Shown here piece by piece: positions 35,654-45,123 of a DNA stretch of 64,000 bases (position 1 is its first letter; every line of letters begins with the position of its first letter). The notes under the pieces were generated by a model, which was given only the letters and a program-made list of their open reading frames with translations, was not told the origin of the DNA and made no database searches. The stretch lies in NCBI RefSeq assembly GCF_039994875.1, contig NZ_CP121196.1, forward strand, positions 2,480,001-2,544,000. Reading direction: 5' to 3'. The DNA comes from Telmatobacter sp. DSM 110680. GTDB lineage: Bacteria; Acidobacteriota; Terriglobia; Terriglobales; Acidobacteriaceae. The translations under genes and the position numbers were made by a program.

Positions 35654-37366
35654 TTATCTCTGCTCTAAAGGAACCTGCCCGGAAGAATGAGAGACCTTGA
35701 GTGCAGCATCAACCACGGCTTTGGTAACCCCGCAATTCGAAAGAAAGCGCACTACCGGCGCGCTGAGTGATTCGCCAGGGTTCAGGCCCGCGCCTCCTTT
35801 GAGCGATGCCGATTGCAGAGGGCCGCTCCCCTGAGATTCCAGAATGAGGCTGGCAAGTTTGCGAGCCAGCGGTACATCGAAGCTCTCTGACACAAATACC
35901 AGCTTGCCGCGACGTGTAATCACGACCGGGCCTTCATTCGTGCTAAACACCTGCTCTATCGAGCCGTCGGCTTGGTTCGAGGCGTTGTCGGCAATTTTTT
36001 GCTCCTTCAGGCCGGAGTATTTCCGCCCCAATTCATCCGCATACAATCGCACAAATGCCTGCGCGGAACTCTGGTTCTTCCAGGCAGACAAATAAAACAG
36101 GGAGATGGACTTGGTGGTCGCCTGTTCGGCCGGCGTAGCGTTGAGCCGCTGGCCCGCCCAATAGATCCCGCCATCCCAGGCCGGAGTAAGATCACGAGCT
36201 GCGTTCTCGCCCCCAAAAAGCCCGGCAAGAATGTGAAGATCGAGTTGGCCCACCTGGCCAATGTCGTAAGGACGGTAAGTGGCGTCGACGAGCGGATGAA
36301 TATTCGGCAAGTAGGGAACCGTGGGCACATGCCCCTGCTCGTATTCGCGGGGGTTCATGATCTCCCATGACGAGGACGGCGGCCGATCAAGAGCCCCAGT
36401 AAAAGCCGCGGCCTGTCCACGGTCCATCCACACATCCTGCTCGAAGCTCAGTCCTTCCCGGTAAGGAAAAAGAAGCGATTCAGATAGAAGCAGCGGAGCG
36501 CGCGCCAGCATCGGCGAGTTGTCCGAGCCCGACATCCGCTTCTTGATGAATTCCACAATCTCCGGGTTGCCGATGAGGCTTTCTCCCATCGGCTTAAGCA
36601 TGTCGTCCATCATCACCGCCGTGGCCTGTCCCTCGGTCACCGCTTCCCGCGCCGTATCGAGCTCGTCCTTGGCAAGATGATCGTTGTCTTCTGAAGACGT
36701 TCGCGAGACGTCGGGAGGCGTCTGGTCGCTCCACTTATCCAGATCGAGATGCTGGTCTTGCAGTGCATGCGTCAGTTCATGGGCCAGAACCGGTTTCTGC
36801 TCGTCCACTGAGATCCAGTCCAGCATGTTTACCGTTTTGGTCTTGGGATCGTAATAAGCTTCGATCTGCTCTTTCAGCAGTGCCAGCAGAAAAGGCTTGA
36901 GGTTAAAATCCCGATCCAGCAGTCCAAATTTCTTCAGTACGATCTCGCTGCGCTGCATGCGCTTGGCATCTTCGTCTTCGTCGAACTTTTCGCTCAGGTA
37001 GTGCTCCACGGCACCACGTGTGGTCATCTGCCGCTTCACTTCGCTCTTGATGGGAAAGCCGCTTTCCTGCGACGAGAACTTCAGCAGTTCGTCCACTAAA
37101 CTGAAGAGCTGCTTAGCCTGGTCCGGAGTGATGTGCGTATCCCCGTCTTCGACCCCAGCCTTTGATTTATCAGGCACCTGGGCATCGGCTTTCCCCTCCG
37201 GCTTTGCCTGCGGTTCAGATGTCTGCGAGGAAGGAGAGGTCTGTGGCGCTGGTGAGACTTTTGGGGCACCCGTTTGCGCATTTGCACCGCCAACAGCTAC
37301 CCCGAGCAGGGCCGTCAACCATAAAACCGCCCGGCCTATCGTACTGAATTGGTGCAACTTGCTCAT
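35654..37366 (-). CDS. Exported HExxH metallopeptidase-like protein
   Basis: A 570-residue exported protein. A signal peptide (residues ~10-31) and an Ala/Pro/Ser/Lys-rich linker (~32-75) precede a helical domain. The zincin motif HELTHALQDQH lies in PVLAHELTHALQDQHLDLDKW, and a later EAVTEGQATAVMMDDML supplies the second Glu ligand expected for a gluzincin-like site. EAYYDPKTKTVNMLDWI is a family feature just before it. The C-terminal half contains ITRRGKLVFVSESFD and a helical end. ATG 37366 is preferred because AGGAGAG lies upstream. The gene is co-directional with the chitobiase-domain gene (68-base gap). Confidence 0.82.
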   Translation of the reverse strand: MSKLHQFSTIGRAVLWLTALLGVAVGGANAQTGAPKVSPAPQTSPSSQTSEPQAKPEGKADAQVPDKSKAGVEDGDTHITPDQAKQLFSLVDELLKFSSQESGFPIKSEVKRQMTTRGAVEHYLSEKFDEDEDAKRMQRSEIVLKKFGLLDRDFNLKPFLLALLKEQIEAYYDPKTKTVNMLDWISVDEQKPVLAHELTHALQDQHLDLDKWSDQTPPDVSRTSSEDNDHLAKDELDTAREAVTEGQATAVMMDDMLKPMGESLIGNPEIVEFIKKRMSGSDNSPMLARAPLLLSESLLFPYREGLSFEQDVWMDRGQAAAFTGALDRPPSSSWEIMNPREYEQGHVPTVPYLPNIHPLVDATYRPYDIGQVGQLDLHILAGLFGGENAARDLTPAWDGGIYWAGQRLNATPAEQATTKSISLFYLSAWKNQSSAQAFVRLYADELGRKYSGLKEQKIADNASNQADGSIEQVFSTNEGPVVITRRGKLVFVSESFDVPLARKLASLILESQGSGPLQSASLKGGAGLNPGESLSAPVVRFLSNCGVTKAVVDAALKVSHSSGQVPLEQR

Positions 37367-37495
37367 TCTCTCTCCTTGCTGTTTGTGGAACTCCGCGAGG
37401 GTCAAGCCGGCATCTGATCTCAAGGCTATAATCAGGATGCGCAACCGCGCCAGCTTTCCTCAGAAAAGCGCGCTTTGCGGGTGAATTGCTCCCCT

Positions 37496-38593
37496 ATGAC
37501 CGAGAACCTTGCTGTAACTGCTCTCCCGACTCCGCTGGCTACTCAACTTGCATCCGCACCCAATTCACCACGGCTAGTCGAATTCCGCGGCGCGCTGACC
37601 GCCCAAGCATTTGACGCGCCAGCCGTCGAAATAGCGGCTCTTGCCAAAGGTGCGGCAGCGCACGATCTTGGTTGGATGCGACGAGTCAACGTTCGGGGCG
37701 AAGATCGCTTTCGCTGGTTAAGCGGCATGGTCACAAACACTGTGAACGATCTGCCCAAGAACGGCGGAGCCTGGAACCTGGTGCTGAATGCGCAGGGACG
37801 CATCCAGGGCGACCTTATGGTGTGGCGCGACGGCGATGCACTGGATCTGCTGATTGCCGCCGATCAGTACGAAAAGCTAATTACCCATCTCGATCGCTTC
37901 ATCATCATGGACGATGTTGAATTAATAGGACAGGACTCTACGACGGAAACATCTGTCGGGTTGATCGGGCCCCAGGCCGGCGAGGTTCTAACCCGAATGG
38001 GTTTGCCTGTCCCCGCCGCACCCATGACCATGGAGCGCGTGGAATGGAATGGTCTTGATCTGAGGATCTACCATAGCTACGGCACTCTGGCGGAGCACTT
38101 TGAGATTGGCGCCCCTCTCGCCGGATTGACGCTTCTGTGGCGGGCACTGTCCACGGCCGGAGCTATCCCGATAGGCGCAGATTCCCTTGAAACCTTCCGC
38201 ATCGCGGAAGGAATTCCACTCTACGGCGTCGACATCGCCGAGCGCGACCTGCCCCAGGAAACCTCCCAGATGAGAGCCCTTCACTTCAGCAAGGGATGCT
38301 ACCTCGGCCAGGAGATTGTGGAGCGCATCCGCTCCCGCGGCAACGTGCACCGCCATCTCCGTCAACTGGAGCTCGACGGCCTGCTTGCGAAGCCCGGATC
38401 GGAACTCGTTCTGGAAGGTGCTCCCGTAGGCACGATCACCAGCGTGGCGGAACTGCCCCTGTTGGGATCGACACGCCGATTCGCACTTGGGGTAGTGCGC
38501 TCTGAGGCCGAGGTCAAAAATCAGCCGTTGAACTACGACGCAGGCTCCGATACGGCCTCCGCGAGGATTCTGCCCGCCCCTCCGGCTTTATGA
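37496..38593 (+). CDS. ygfZ: YgfZ/GcvT-like folate-binding Fe-S repair protein
   Basis: A 365-residue protein of the YgfZ/IBA57 family, folate-binding relatives of GcvT that help keep Fe-S enzymes (including MiaB) working. The diagnostic motif KGCYLGQEIVERI (K-G-C-Y-x-G-Q-E) is present, and the N-terminal part has RVNVRGEDRFRWLSGMVTNTV and LNAQGRIQGDLMVWR as in the family. The start could be ATG 37496 or GTG 37481; neither has a strong ribosome site. It opens the long plus-strand gene run, 26 bases before the DUF1844 gene. Confidence 0.93.
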   Translation: MTENLAVTALPTPLATQLASAPNSPRLVEFRGALTAQAFDAPAVEIAALAKGAAAHDLGWMRRVNVRGEDRFRWLSGMVTNTVNDLPKNGGAWNLVLNAQGRIQGDLMVWRDGDALDLLIAADQYEKLITHLDRFIIMDDVELIGQDSTTETSVGLIGPQAGEVLTRMGLPVPAAPMTMERVEWNGLDLRIYHSYGTLAEHFEIGAPLAGLTLLWRALSTAGAIPIGADSLETFRIAEGIPLYGVDIAERDLPQETSQMRALHFSKGCYLGQEIVERIRSRGNVHRHLRQLELDGLLAKPGSELVLEGAPVGTITSVAELPLLGSTRRFALGVVRSEAEVKNQPLNYDAGSDTASARILPAPPAL

Positions 38594-38618
38594 TCGAAAT
38601 TGACTGGAAAGTTGGATT

Positions 38619-39230
38619 ATGAGCGATACCCCCAAATTCGAAGTAATTGATCGCCGCAAATTGAAAAAGGACGAGGAACAGGAAAGCGGCACTTCCCACT
38701 CAACGGCGGAGACAGCCCCTGAGCCCGAAAAGAAGTCTGCTGGACCGCAACTGGTTGAAACAGAAAGCGCGAAGGCACCGGCGCCGGAAACGTCATCGGA
38801 TCCGGAAGAGGAGTTCGCCGGAGAAATGCCGCCGCTACCCTCCGCTGAGGAGATGCGTGAGCAGGCAAGTGCTTACGATGCATCGGCGCAGCGCGTTGAA
38901 GACCTGATGCGGGCTCAGAATCCAACCCTGGGAGCCCAGCCGCCCATCAAGTTTGAGCACCTCGTCCAGCAGTTGTACCTCTCTGCGTTAATGCAGATGG
39001 GTGCCGCAACCCCCGAAGGTCAGCGCCCCCGCGTAGATATCATCGGAGCCCGTCAAAGCATCGATCTGCTCAGCGTCGTTGAAGAAAAAACAAAAGGTAA
39101 TCTGACCGATACCGAGCGGCGCATGCTCGACACCGTCTTGTTTGAACTCCGCATGACGTTTCTCGAACTCACCAAGATGATTTCGTTGCAGGGCGTGCAG
39201 GCCCCTCCACCTAAACCGGAAAAACACTAG
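38619..39230 (+). CDS. DUF1844-domain protein
   Basis: A 203-residue acidic cytoplasmic protein. The first ~110 residues are charged, Pro/Glu-rich and probably disordered. The C-terminal part is the DUF1844 helical domain: FEHLVQQLYLSALMQMGA, then VDIIGARQSIDLLSVVEEKTKGNLTDTERRMLDTVLFELRMTFLEL. The domain is widespread in Acidobacteria, Deltaproteobacteria and Planctomycetes and has no known function. Six bases separate its stop from the next start, so the two are co-transcribed. Confidence 0.9.
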   Translation: MSDTPKFEVIDRRKLKKDEEQESGTSHSTAETAPEPEKKSAGPQLVETESAKAPAPETSSDPEEEFAGEMPPLPSAEEMREQASAYDASAQRVEDLMRAQNPTLGAQPPIKFEHLVQQLYLSALMQMGAATPEGQRPRVDIIGARQSIDLLSVVEEKTKGNLTDTERRMLDTVLFELRMTFLELTKMISLQGVQAPPPKPEKH

Positions 39231-39236
39231 CTGTCG

Positions 39237-41054
39237 ATGGAAGGCCAGCTTACATTTCTGGGCACCGGAACTTCCATGGGAGTTCCCACGCTGGGGTGCA
39301 ACTGTGCCGTTTGCACATCCACTAACCCGCACGATCGCCGACTTCGCCCCTCCGTGCTGCTGCAATGGAACGACGGCACCCGTGATCGCGTCGTTCTCAT
39401 CGACACCGGTCCCGACTTCCGCGAACAGGCGCTGCGCAACAAGCTTACTCGCGTCGATGCGGTCTTCTACACGCATGGCCACGCTGACCACATCTTTGGT
39501 CTCGATGACCTGCGGCCCCTCAGCTTTACGGTGTTCCGCGAAGGCGGCCAAATCCCGCTCTTCGTCTCGCCGGAGACGGAAGAAACACTGCGCCGTATCT
39601 ACGACTACACGTTCTCCTCCGAAGCCACCTACCCCAACCGGGCACGCGTGCACCTGCAATCCCTCGCCGACCGTGAAGATGTTCTCGGCGTAGAATTCAT
39701 CCGCATCCCAGTCTTCCACGGAGATCTAGCGATCAACGGATTCCGCTTCGGGCGCACGGCCTACCTCACCGACGTCAGCCGCATTCCTGAGCAAAGCTTC
39801 GCGCTGCTCGAAGGTCTGGATCACGTCGTGCTTTCCGCGCTCCGTCACAAACCGCATCCCAACCACGCCACCGTTGAGCAAGCAGTCGAATGGGCCAAAC
39901 GCATCGGCGCAAAGCACACCTGGCTCACCCACATTGCGCATGAACTGGGCCACGAAGATACCAACGCCAAGCTTCCCGAAGACATCCGCATGGCCTACGA
40001 CGGGCTTAGTTTTCCCATCAAGCTGGATCGAAGAACCACCCGGACGGCCCGCAACACAGTCAGCATAGGAACCATCGACTCCAGCACAACTGTCCCGGTC
40101 TACCGTTCGCTCGAGGAAGTCCCGCGCGATTTTGGCCCCTGCATCGCCGCCATCGGCAACTTCGACGGTGTTCATCGCGGCCATCAGCAAATTCTGGCAG
40201 CGGCAGCCGCCGAAGCAAAACAGCGTGGCATGCGCTCCATCGCCATCACCTTCAATCCGCATCCCGCCCAGTTTCTCTACCCCAAAGAAGCACCCAAACT
40301 GCTCACCTTCCTTCCCGAACGCCTGCGCCTGCTGGCCAAAACCGGTGTAGACGCTATCCTCGTGCTGCCCTTTGATGAAGCGCTTTCCCGCGTGAGTGCC
40401 GAAGATTTCGTGCGAAACGTTCTCATCGGCCTGTTGAAGGTCCGTGGAATCCATGAAGGCGGCAACTTCCGCTTCGGGCACGGAGCAAAGGCCGGCATTG
40501 CGGAACTGCGAGTCTTCGGAGAAGAGTTTGGATTTGCCGTGCATGTGCATGCTCCGGTCCGCGTTCATGGACTGGAAGTATCAAGTTCCGCCGTCCGCAG
40601 CCATGTTGCAGAAGGCGATGTAAGGCGCGCCCGCTGGATGCTGGGGCGCGTCTTCGGTGTGCATTCGCACCCCGCCAAGGGCCGTGGAGTCGGCACAAAA
40701 CTGTTGGTACCAACCGTGAATCTCGCACCCTACGAAGGACTTCTGCCCGGCTTCGGCGTCTACGTTACCCGTCTCACCATCGACGACCAATGCTTTGAAG
40801 CAGTGACAGACGTGGGCAATCGCCCCACCTTTGAAGGCGTGGGCTTCGGCGTAGAGACTCACATCCTCAACTTCACCCCCGTCGAACTCACTGACGAAAC
40901 CCCGCTGCGCCTCGATTTCCTGCTTCGCCTGCGCGGTGAAATGCAGTGGCCGTCAACCGAGGTTCTCAAGGCCCAGATTTTCAAAGATGTCGCCCGCGCG
41001 AAGCGTTATTTCCAAATCGCATCGCTCCGTCAAGGGGATCCGTCACTCCGCTAG
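39237..41054 (+). CDS. ribF: Fusion of PhnP-like metallo-beta-lactamase domain and RibF (riboflavin kinase / FAD synthetase)
   Basis: A 605-residue two-part enzyme. Residues ~1-265 are a metallo-beta-lactamase-fold phosphodiesterase of the PhnP type: LTFLGTGTSMGVP, the extra Cys motif GCNCAVC, then THGHADH at 79-85 (zinc ligands), and VVLSALRHKPHPNHATVEQAVEW. Residues ~290-600 are RibF: GNFDGVHRGHQQIL (FAD synthetase nucleotidyl-transfer motif, from residue 307), NFRFGHGAKAG, SSSAVRSHVAEGDV, and the kinase part with GRGVGTKLLVPTVN and TDVGNRPTF. RibF turns riboflavin into FMN and FAD. The frame runs unbroken through the junction and I see no start codon there that would give a separate ribF. 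Confidence 0.9.
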   Translation: MEGQLTFLGTGTSMGVPTLGCNCAVCTSTNPHDRRLRPSVLLQWNDGTRDRVVLIDTGPDFREQALRNKLTRVDAVFYTHGHADHIFGLDDLRPLSFTVFREGGQIPLFVSPETEETLRRIYDYTFSSEATYPNRARVHLQSLADREDVLGVEFIRIPVFHGDLAINGFRFGRTAYLTDVSRIPEQSFALLEGLDHVVLSALRHKPHPNHATVEQAVEWAKRIGAKHTWLTHIAHELGHEDTNAKLPEDIRMAYDGLSFPIKLDRRTTRTARNTVSIGTIDSSTTVPVYRSLEEVPRDFGPCIAAIGNFDGVHRGHQQILAAAAAEAKQRGMRSIAITFNPHPAQFLYPKEAPKLLTFLPERLRLLAKTGVDAILVLPFDEALSRVSAEDFVRNVLIGLLKVRGIHEGGNFRFGHGAKAGIAELRVFGEEFGFAVHVHAPVRVHGLEVSSSAVRSHVAEGDVRRARWMLGRVFGVHSHPAKGRGVGTKLLVPTVNLAPYEGLLPGFGVYVTRLTIDDQCFEAVTDVGNRPTFEGVGFGVETHILNFTPVELTDETPLRLDFLLRLRGEMQWPSTEVLKAQIFKDVARAKRYFQIASLRQGDPSLR

Positions 41055-41081
41055 TGATCTACGCTGGCTTACAATTTACCC

Positions 41082-42071
41082 ATGCCATTCCCTGAAATGC
41101 GCCTGCGCCGCTTGCGTCGCACTGAGTCGCTTCGTGCGCTGGTCCGCGAAACCACGCTCAACCCCGGCGATCTGATCTACCCCCTCTTCATCTGCCCCGG
41201 CGAAGGCGTGCGCAACCCCGTAAGTTCCATGCCCGGCGTCTTCAACATCTCGGTAGACCAGGCCGTTCGCGAAGCCGAAGAGGCCGTTTCTCTTGGAATA
41301 GGCGGCCTGCTGCTCTTTGGCCTTCCCGACAGTAAAGATGAAAAAGCTACCGGAGCATGGGACGACAACGGCATCGTTCAACAGGCCCTTCGCGCCTTCA
41401 AGAAAAACTCCGCGTCAAAGAAACTGGTCCTCATCGCCGACGTCTGCCTCTGCGAGTACACCAGCCACGGCCATTGTGGCGTTGTGATGCAAACCAAGGA
41501 CGGTGGCTACGACGTCGACAACGATCCGTCGCTTGAACTGCTCGCTTGCACGGGCGCAAGCCTCGCGCGCGCCGGCGCCGATATTGTCGCTCCCTCCGAT
41601 ATGATGGACGGCCGGGTTGCCGCCATCCGCGAAGCACTCGATGCCGACGGCAACGCCAACACCCCAATCCTCAGCTACGCCTCAAAGTTCGCCTCCGCGT
41701 TTTATGGACCTTTCCGTGAAGCCGCGGACTCAGCGCCGCAATTCGGCGACCGCCGCAGCTACCAGATGGATGGTGCCAATCTGCGCGAAGCCATGCGCGA
41801 AATCGACCTCGACCTCGAAGAGGGCGCCGACATGATCTTGATGAAGCCGGCCATGCCCTACCTCGACGTGGTACACGCGGCGCGCGAAAACTTCGATGTG
41901 CCGATCGGTGCCTACCAGGTCTCCGGTGAGTACTCCATGCTCCACGCCGCGTTTGAAAAGGGCTGGCTCGAACGCGATCGCACCATGCTTGAGTCGCTCG
42001 TAGGCATCCGCCGCGCCGGCGCCGATTTCATCGTCACCTACTTCGCCAAGGACGCCGCCAAGCTTCTATAG
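41082..42071 (+). CDS. hemB: Delta-aminolevulinic acid dehydratase (porphobilinogen synthase)
   Basis: A 329-residue HemB, which condenses two 5-aminolevulinate molecules to porphobilinogen in heme synthesis. The zinc-binding cysteines are in [14 protein letters not shown]. The Schiff-base lysines are in [14 protein letters not shown] and [30 protein letters not shown] and [12 protein letters not shown] are typical. Length is standard. The gene follows the RibF fusion by 27 bases, so cofactor (flavin and heme) genes are grouped; no heme operon partner is visible. Confidence 0.97.
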   Translation: MPFPEMRLRRLRRTESLRALVRETTLNPGDLIYPLFICPGEGVRNPVSSMPGVFNISVDQAVREAEEAVSLGIGGLLLFGLPDSKDEKATGAWDDNGIVQQALRAFKKNSASKKLVLIADVCLCEYTSHGHCGVVMQTKDGGYDVDNDPSLELLACTGASLARAGADIVAPSDMMDGRVAAIREALDADGNANTPILSYASKFASAFYGPFREAADSAPQFGDRRSYQMDGANLREAMREIDLDLEEGADMILMKPAMPYLDVVHAARENFDVPIGAYQVSGEYSMLHAAFEKGWLERDRTMLESLVGIRRAGADFIVTYFAKDAAKLL

Positions 42072-42149
42072 CGATATCGTAAGACTCGGCTTTCTGTACG
42101 ATGGAGAGACCTGTCCTGCGCAATCGCGCCCGAAAAGGTCAACGTACGC

Positions 42150-43382
42150 ATGAGCACTCTCGCAATCCTGAGCATGCTATTCGCGACAGCGGCCATCTTC
42201 GGCCTCGTAAGCTCACGCTGGTTGCGCCTTCCCATCACCATCGGCACCATGCTCCTCACTGTGCTTGTGTCTTCGGCACTTACCCTCGCAGCCACCCGCA
42301 TCCCTTCGATTCACAACTGGGCGGCGGAACTGATGCGCCACGTCGATTTTGAAACCCTGATTCTCCACGGCATGTTGCCCCTGCTCCTGTTTGCCGGCGC
42401 CTTTCTTCTCGATCTCGAGCAACTCGCTAAAGAGAAGTTCACAGTTTCACTTCTTTCCGTAGTCGGAACGACCGTCTGCTTTTTTCTCGTTGCCGTCTTC
42501 ATGCACGCACTGAGTCTTGGCCGATTGCCGTGGATGGAGTGCTTCATCTTTGGCGCTCTCATCTCACCTACCGACCCGATTGCCGTTCTTGAAATGCTGC
42601 GGCGCACCGGCGTTCCCAAGCGCATACAGGCACAGTTGGCCGGCGAATCCCTCTTCAATGACGGCATTGGAGCAGTGCTCTTTATTACCATGCTGGCCAT
42701 CGCACGCGGAGACGCCACCACACCATGGCATGTCGCAGCCCTTCTCGTCGCCAAGGCAGGCGGAGCAGTCCTGGTTGGAATCGCCGCTGCATTCATTACA
42801 TCCCGGCTGATGCGCCTCCTCGACTCCTACCAGATCGACATTCTCTTCACCATATCGCTCGCATTCGGCGGATATGTTCTTGCCGACACGCTCCACCTTT
42901 CCGCACCACTCGAAGCCGTCGTGGCAGGAATCGCACTGCGCCATTTTTGCCGCTGTCTTCCCGGCGATCGCAACATCGGTGAAGTCGATCGGTTCTGGGA
43001 AGTCATTGACGAAGTTCAGAACTGCGTGCTCTTCGTTCTGCTCGGTCTTGAAGTCATGGCAATCAGCCTCGATAAAACCACAATTCGCGCGGGTCTCGGT
43101 GCCATTGCGGCTGTCAATATCGTTCGCTTCGGAGCGGTTGCCTTGTTGCTTCTTGTGGCGCGCATCTGCCGGCCGGATTCCCGTAGCTCGCTATTCGTCC
43201 TTACCTGGGGCGGCCTGCGCGGCGGACTCTCCATCGCACTCGCCCTTTCGGTCCCCGAAGCCTACGGCCGCTCATGGATTCTCGGCGCAACCTACCTCGT
43301 CGTCGTCTTCTCCATCGTCATCCAGGGTGGATCCATGGATTGGATTCTTCGTTCTCGTAAATCTCAAAAACTTGCCGCCTGA
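42150..43382 (+). CDS. CPA1-family Na+/H+ antiporter (NhaP-like)
   Basis: A 410-residue polytopic membrane protein of the CPA1 cation/proton antiporter family. Twelve or so hydrophobic segments are visible. Key motifs are GMLPLLLFAGAFLLDLEQL, GALISPTDPIAVLEMLRRTGVP and LAGESLFNDGIGAVLFI, with the Asp residues that carry ions, and the later LLGLEVMAISL and TWGGLRGGLSIALALSVPE. It has no large C-terminal cytoplasmic domain. It would exchange Na+ or K+ for protons in pH or salt homeostasis. The start ATG lies 78 bases after hemB. Confidence 0.92.
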   Translation: MSTLAILSMLFATAAIFGLVSSRWLRLPITIGTMLLTVLVSSALTLAATRIPSIHNWAAELMRHVDFETLILHGMLPLLLFAGAFLLDLEQLAKEKFTVSLLSVVGTTVCFFLVAVFMHALSLGRLPWMECFIFGALISPTDPIAVLEMLRRTGVPKRIQAQLAGESLFNDGIGAVLFITMLAIARGDATTPWHVAALLVAKAGGAVLVGIAAAFITSRLMRLLDSYQIDILFTISLAFGGYVLADTLHLSAPLEAVVAGIALRHFCRCLPGDRNIGEVDRFWEVIDEVQNCVLFVLLGLEVMAISLDKTTIRAGLGAIAAVNIVRFGAVALLLLVARICRPDSRSSLFVLTWGGLRGGLSIALALSVPEAYGRSWILGATYLVVVFSIVIQGGSMDWILRSRKSQKLAA

Positions 43383-43440
43383 ATTTCCTTACAGCATCCT
43401 TATCTCTCCCGCACAAATTCCTTTGCGATGCGCCGTGCCT

Positions 43441-43458
43441 GTGCTCTTCTAAGAGCAC
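43441..43458 (+). other. Perfect hairpin at the ribosome site of the NCS2 permease gene
   Basis: GTGCTCTT (43441-43448) and AAGAGCAC (43451-43458) are perfect inverted repeats with two bases between. The second arm holds the only purine-rich stretch (AAGAG) before ATG 43464, so folding would hide the ribosome site. It may equally be a DNA operator. Confidence 0.4.
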
Positions 43459-43463
43459 CGCAA

Positions 43464-44771
43464 ATGCTCTCATTCTTAGAACGCTATTTTGAATTCAAAC
43501 ATCTCGGGACCAACTGGCGCACCGAAATCCTGGCCGGCATAACGACGTTTCTTACGATGGCCTACATCGTGCTCGTCAATCCTGCCATCCTCGCCGCCGC
43601 CGGAGTTCCTCTGCCTGCCGTCACTGCAGCCACATGTCTCTCTGCAGCGTTCGGTTCCATTCTCATGGGTGTCGTCGCGCGTTATCCCATCGCGCTCGCT
43701 CCCGGCATGGGCCTTAATGCCTACTTCACTTACACTGTTTGCCTCAAAATGCATATTCCATGGCAGACAGCGCTCGGTGCAGTGTTTCTTTCCGGCATCA
43801 TCTTTCTCGCGCTCACTGCCGCTGGTATTCGGCAGATGATTCTGCGGTCAATCCCGCATGAACTCTACGCGGCCGTCGCTAGCGGCATCGGTCTCTTCAT
43901 TGCCTTCATCGGTTTCCGCAACGCGGGCCTCGTCGTCAGCGATCCAGCCACCTTTGTGGGTCTCGGCAACATCCGCAACCCCACCACCGCCCTGGCGCTG
44001 TTCGGACTCGCCCTGATGGTCGCGCTTGAAATCAAAAAAGTCCGTGGCTCCATCCTCATCGGCGTCGTCACCACCACGGCAATCGCATGGGCCCTCGGCC
44101 TTGTGCATTGGACGCCTACCGGTGGCGGCATCCAGGCGCTCGGCTCCACCTTTCTCAAACTCGACATCCGCGGTGCGCTCAACAAGGGCCTCCTCGAAAT
44201 CATCTTCGTATTCTTCTTTGTCGACCTCTTTGACAACCTCGGCACGCTCGTCGCTGTCACCAAACGTGCCGGACTCATCGCCCCCGATCACTCCATTCCG
44301 CGACTTAATCGCATCCTCTTCGCCGATGCCACTGCCACCGTCTTCGGCTCAATGACCGGAACGTCCACGGTGACGAGTTACGTCGAGTCCACCGCCGGAG
44401 TGGCCGCCGGAGGCCGCTCCGGCGTTACCGCCATCGTGACCGGCCTACTGTTCCTGATCGCCGTCGGTGCGGCGCCCTTCGTCGGCGTAGTTCCCGCCGC
44501 AGCCACCGCGCCCGCGCTCATTCTCGTTGGGTCATTGATGCTCGCCACCATTACCGAGATCCGATGGCATGAGCCGCTGGTAGCCTTGCCGGCGTTCCTC
44601 ACGTTAATCCTCATCCCTCTTACCTACTCCATCGCAAACGGCCTCGGTTTCGGCATCATCGCGTGGGCAGTTCTCCACATCGCCACTGGCAACTGGCGCA
44701 AGCAGGATTGGCTGCTCTACATCCTCGCCGTCCTCTTCGCCTTGCGCTTCGTTTACCTCGGCGCGAGCTAA
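43464..44771 (+). CDS. NCS2-family adenine/guanine/hypoxanthine permease
   Basis: A 435-residue NCS2 nucleobase:cation symporter of the AdeQ/PbuG (AzgA-like) branch. LGTNWRTEILAGITTFLTMAYIVLVNPAIL at the start, PGMGLNAYFTYTVC, FFFVDLFDNLGTLVAVTKRAGL, ADATATVFGSMTGTSTVTSYVESTAGVAAGGRSGVTAIVTG and a C-terminal SIANGLGFGIIAWAVLHI are diagnostic. It brings in purine bases. ATG 43464 (MLSFLERYFEF) is chosen by family start; an upstream ATG at 43428 lies before a hairpin and reads poorly. Confidence 0.93.
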   Translation: MLSFLERYFEFKHLGTNWRTEILAGITTFLTMAYIVLVNPAILAAAGVPLPAVTAATCLSAAFGSILMGVVARYPIALAPGMGLNAYFTYTVCLKMHIPWQTALGAVFLSGIIFLALTAAGIRQMILRSIPHELYAAVASGIGLFIAFIGFRNAGLVVSDPATFVGLGNIRNPTTALALFGLALMVALEIKKVRGSILIGVVTTTAIAWALGLVHWTPTGGGIQALGSTFLKLDIRGALNKGLLEIIFVFFFVDLFDNLGTLVAVTKRAGLIAPDHSIPRLNRILFADATATVFGSMTGTSTVTSYVESTAGVAAGGRSGVTAIVTGLLFLIAVGAAPFVGVVPAAATAPALILVGSLMLATITEIRWHEPLVALPAFLTLILIPLTYSIANGLGFGIIAWAVLHIATGNWRKQDWLLYILAVLFALRFVYLGAS

Positions 44772-44808
44772 AATAAGGGGTATCTTTCAGCGGCGAGCGC
44801 TGACAACC

Positions 44809-45123
44809 ATGCATTGGTACATCTATCCGGCATATTTCTTTGGCGGAGCATTCCTTGCTAACGCATCCCCGCACCTCATCAACGGAGTCTCCGGCCGACC
44901 ATTCCAGACTCCCTTCGCCAAGCCGCCTGGCAAAGGTTTGTCTTCATCTACGGTCAACGTGATCTGGGGTTTCTTCAATATTCTGCTTTCCTGGCTGCTC
45001 ATCTTCCGCGTCGGCAGTTTTGATCTCTACAAGGTTCAACACGCGCTTGTGTTCGGCACTGGCGTGCTGATGATGTCCGTGATATCGGCACGCATATTCG
45101 GGCCTCTCCACGGTGGCAAATGA
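44809..45123 (+). CDS. Small hypothetical membrane protein
   Basis: A 104-residue membrane protein with three hydrophobic stretches (YIYPAYFFGGAFLANASPHL, VNVIWGFFNILLSWLLIF, ALVFGTGVLMMSVISARIF). The pattern HLINGVSGRPFQTPFAKPPGKGLSS is distinctive, but I cannot name a family. Its stop overlaps the next ATG by four bases (ATGA), so it is translationally coupled to the glutaminyl cyclase gene. Confidence 0.75.
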   Translation: MHWYIYPAYFFGGAFLANASPHLINGVSGRPFQTPFAKPPGKGLSSSTVNVIWGFFNILLSWLLIFRVGSFDLYKVQHALVFGTGVLMMSVISARIFGPLHGGK

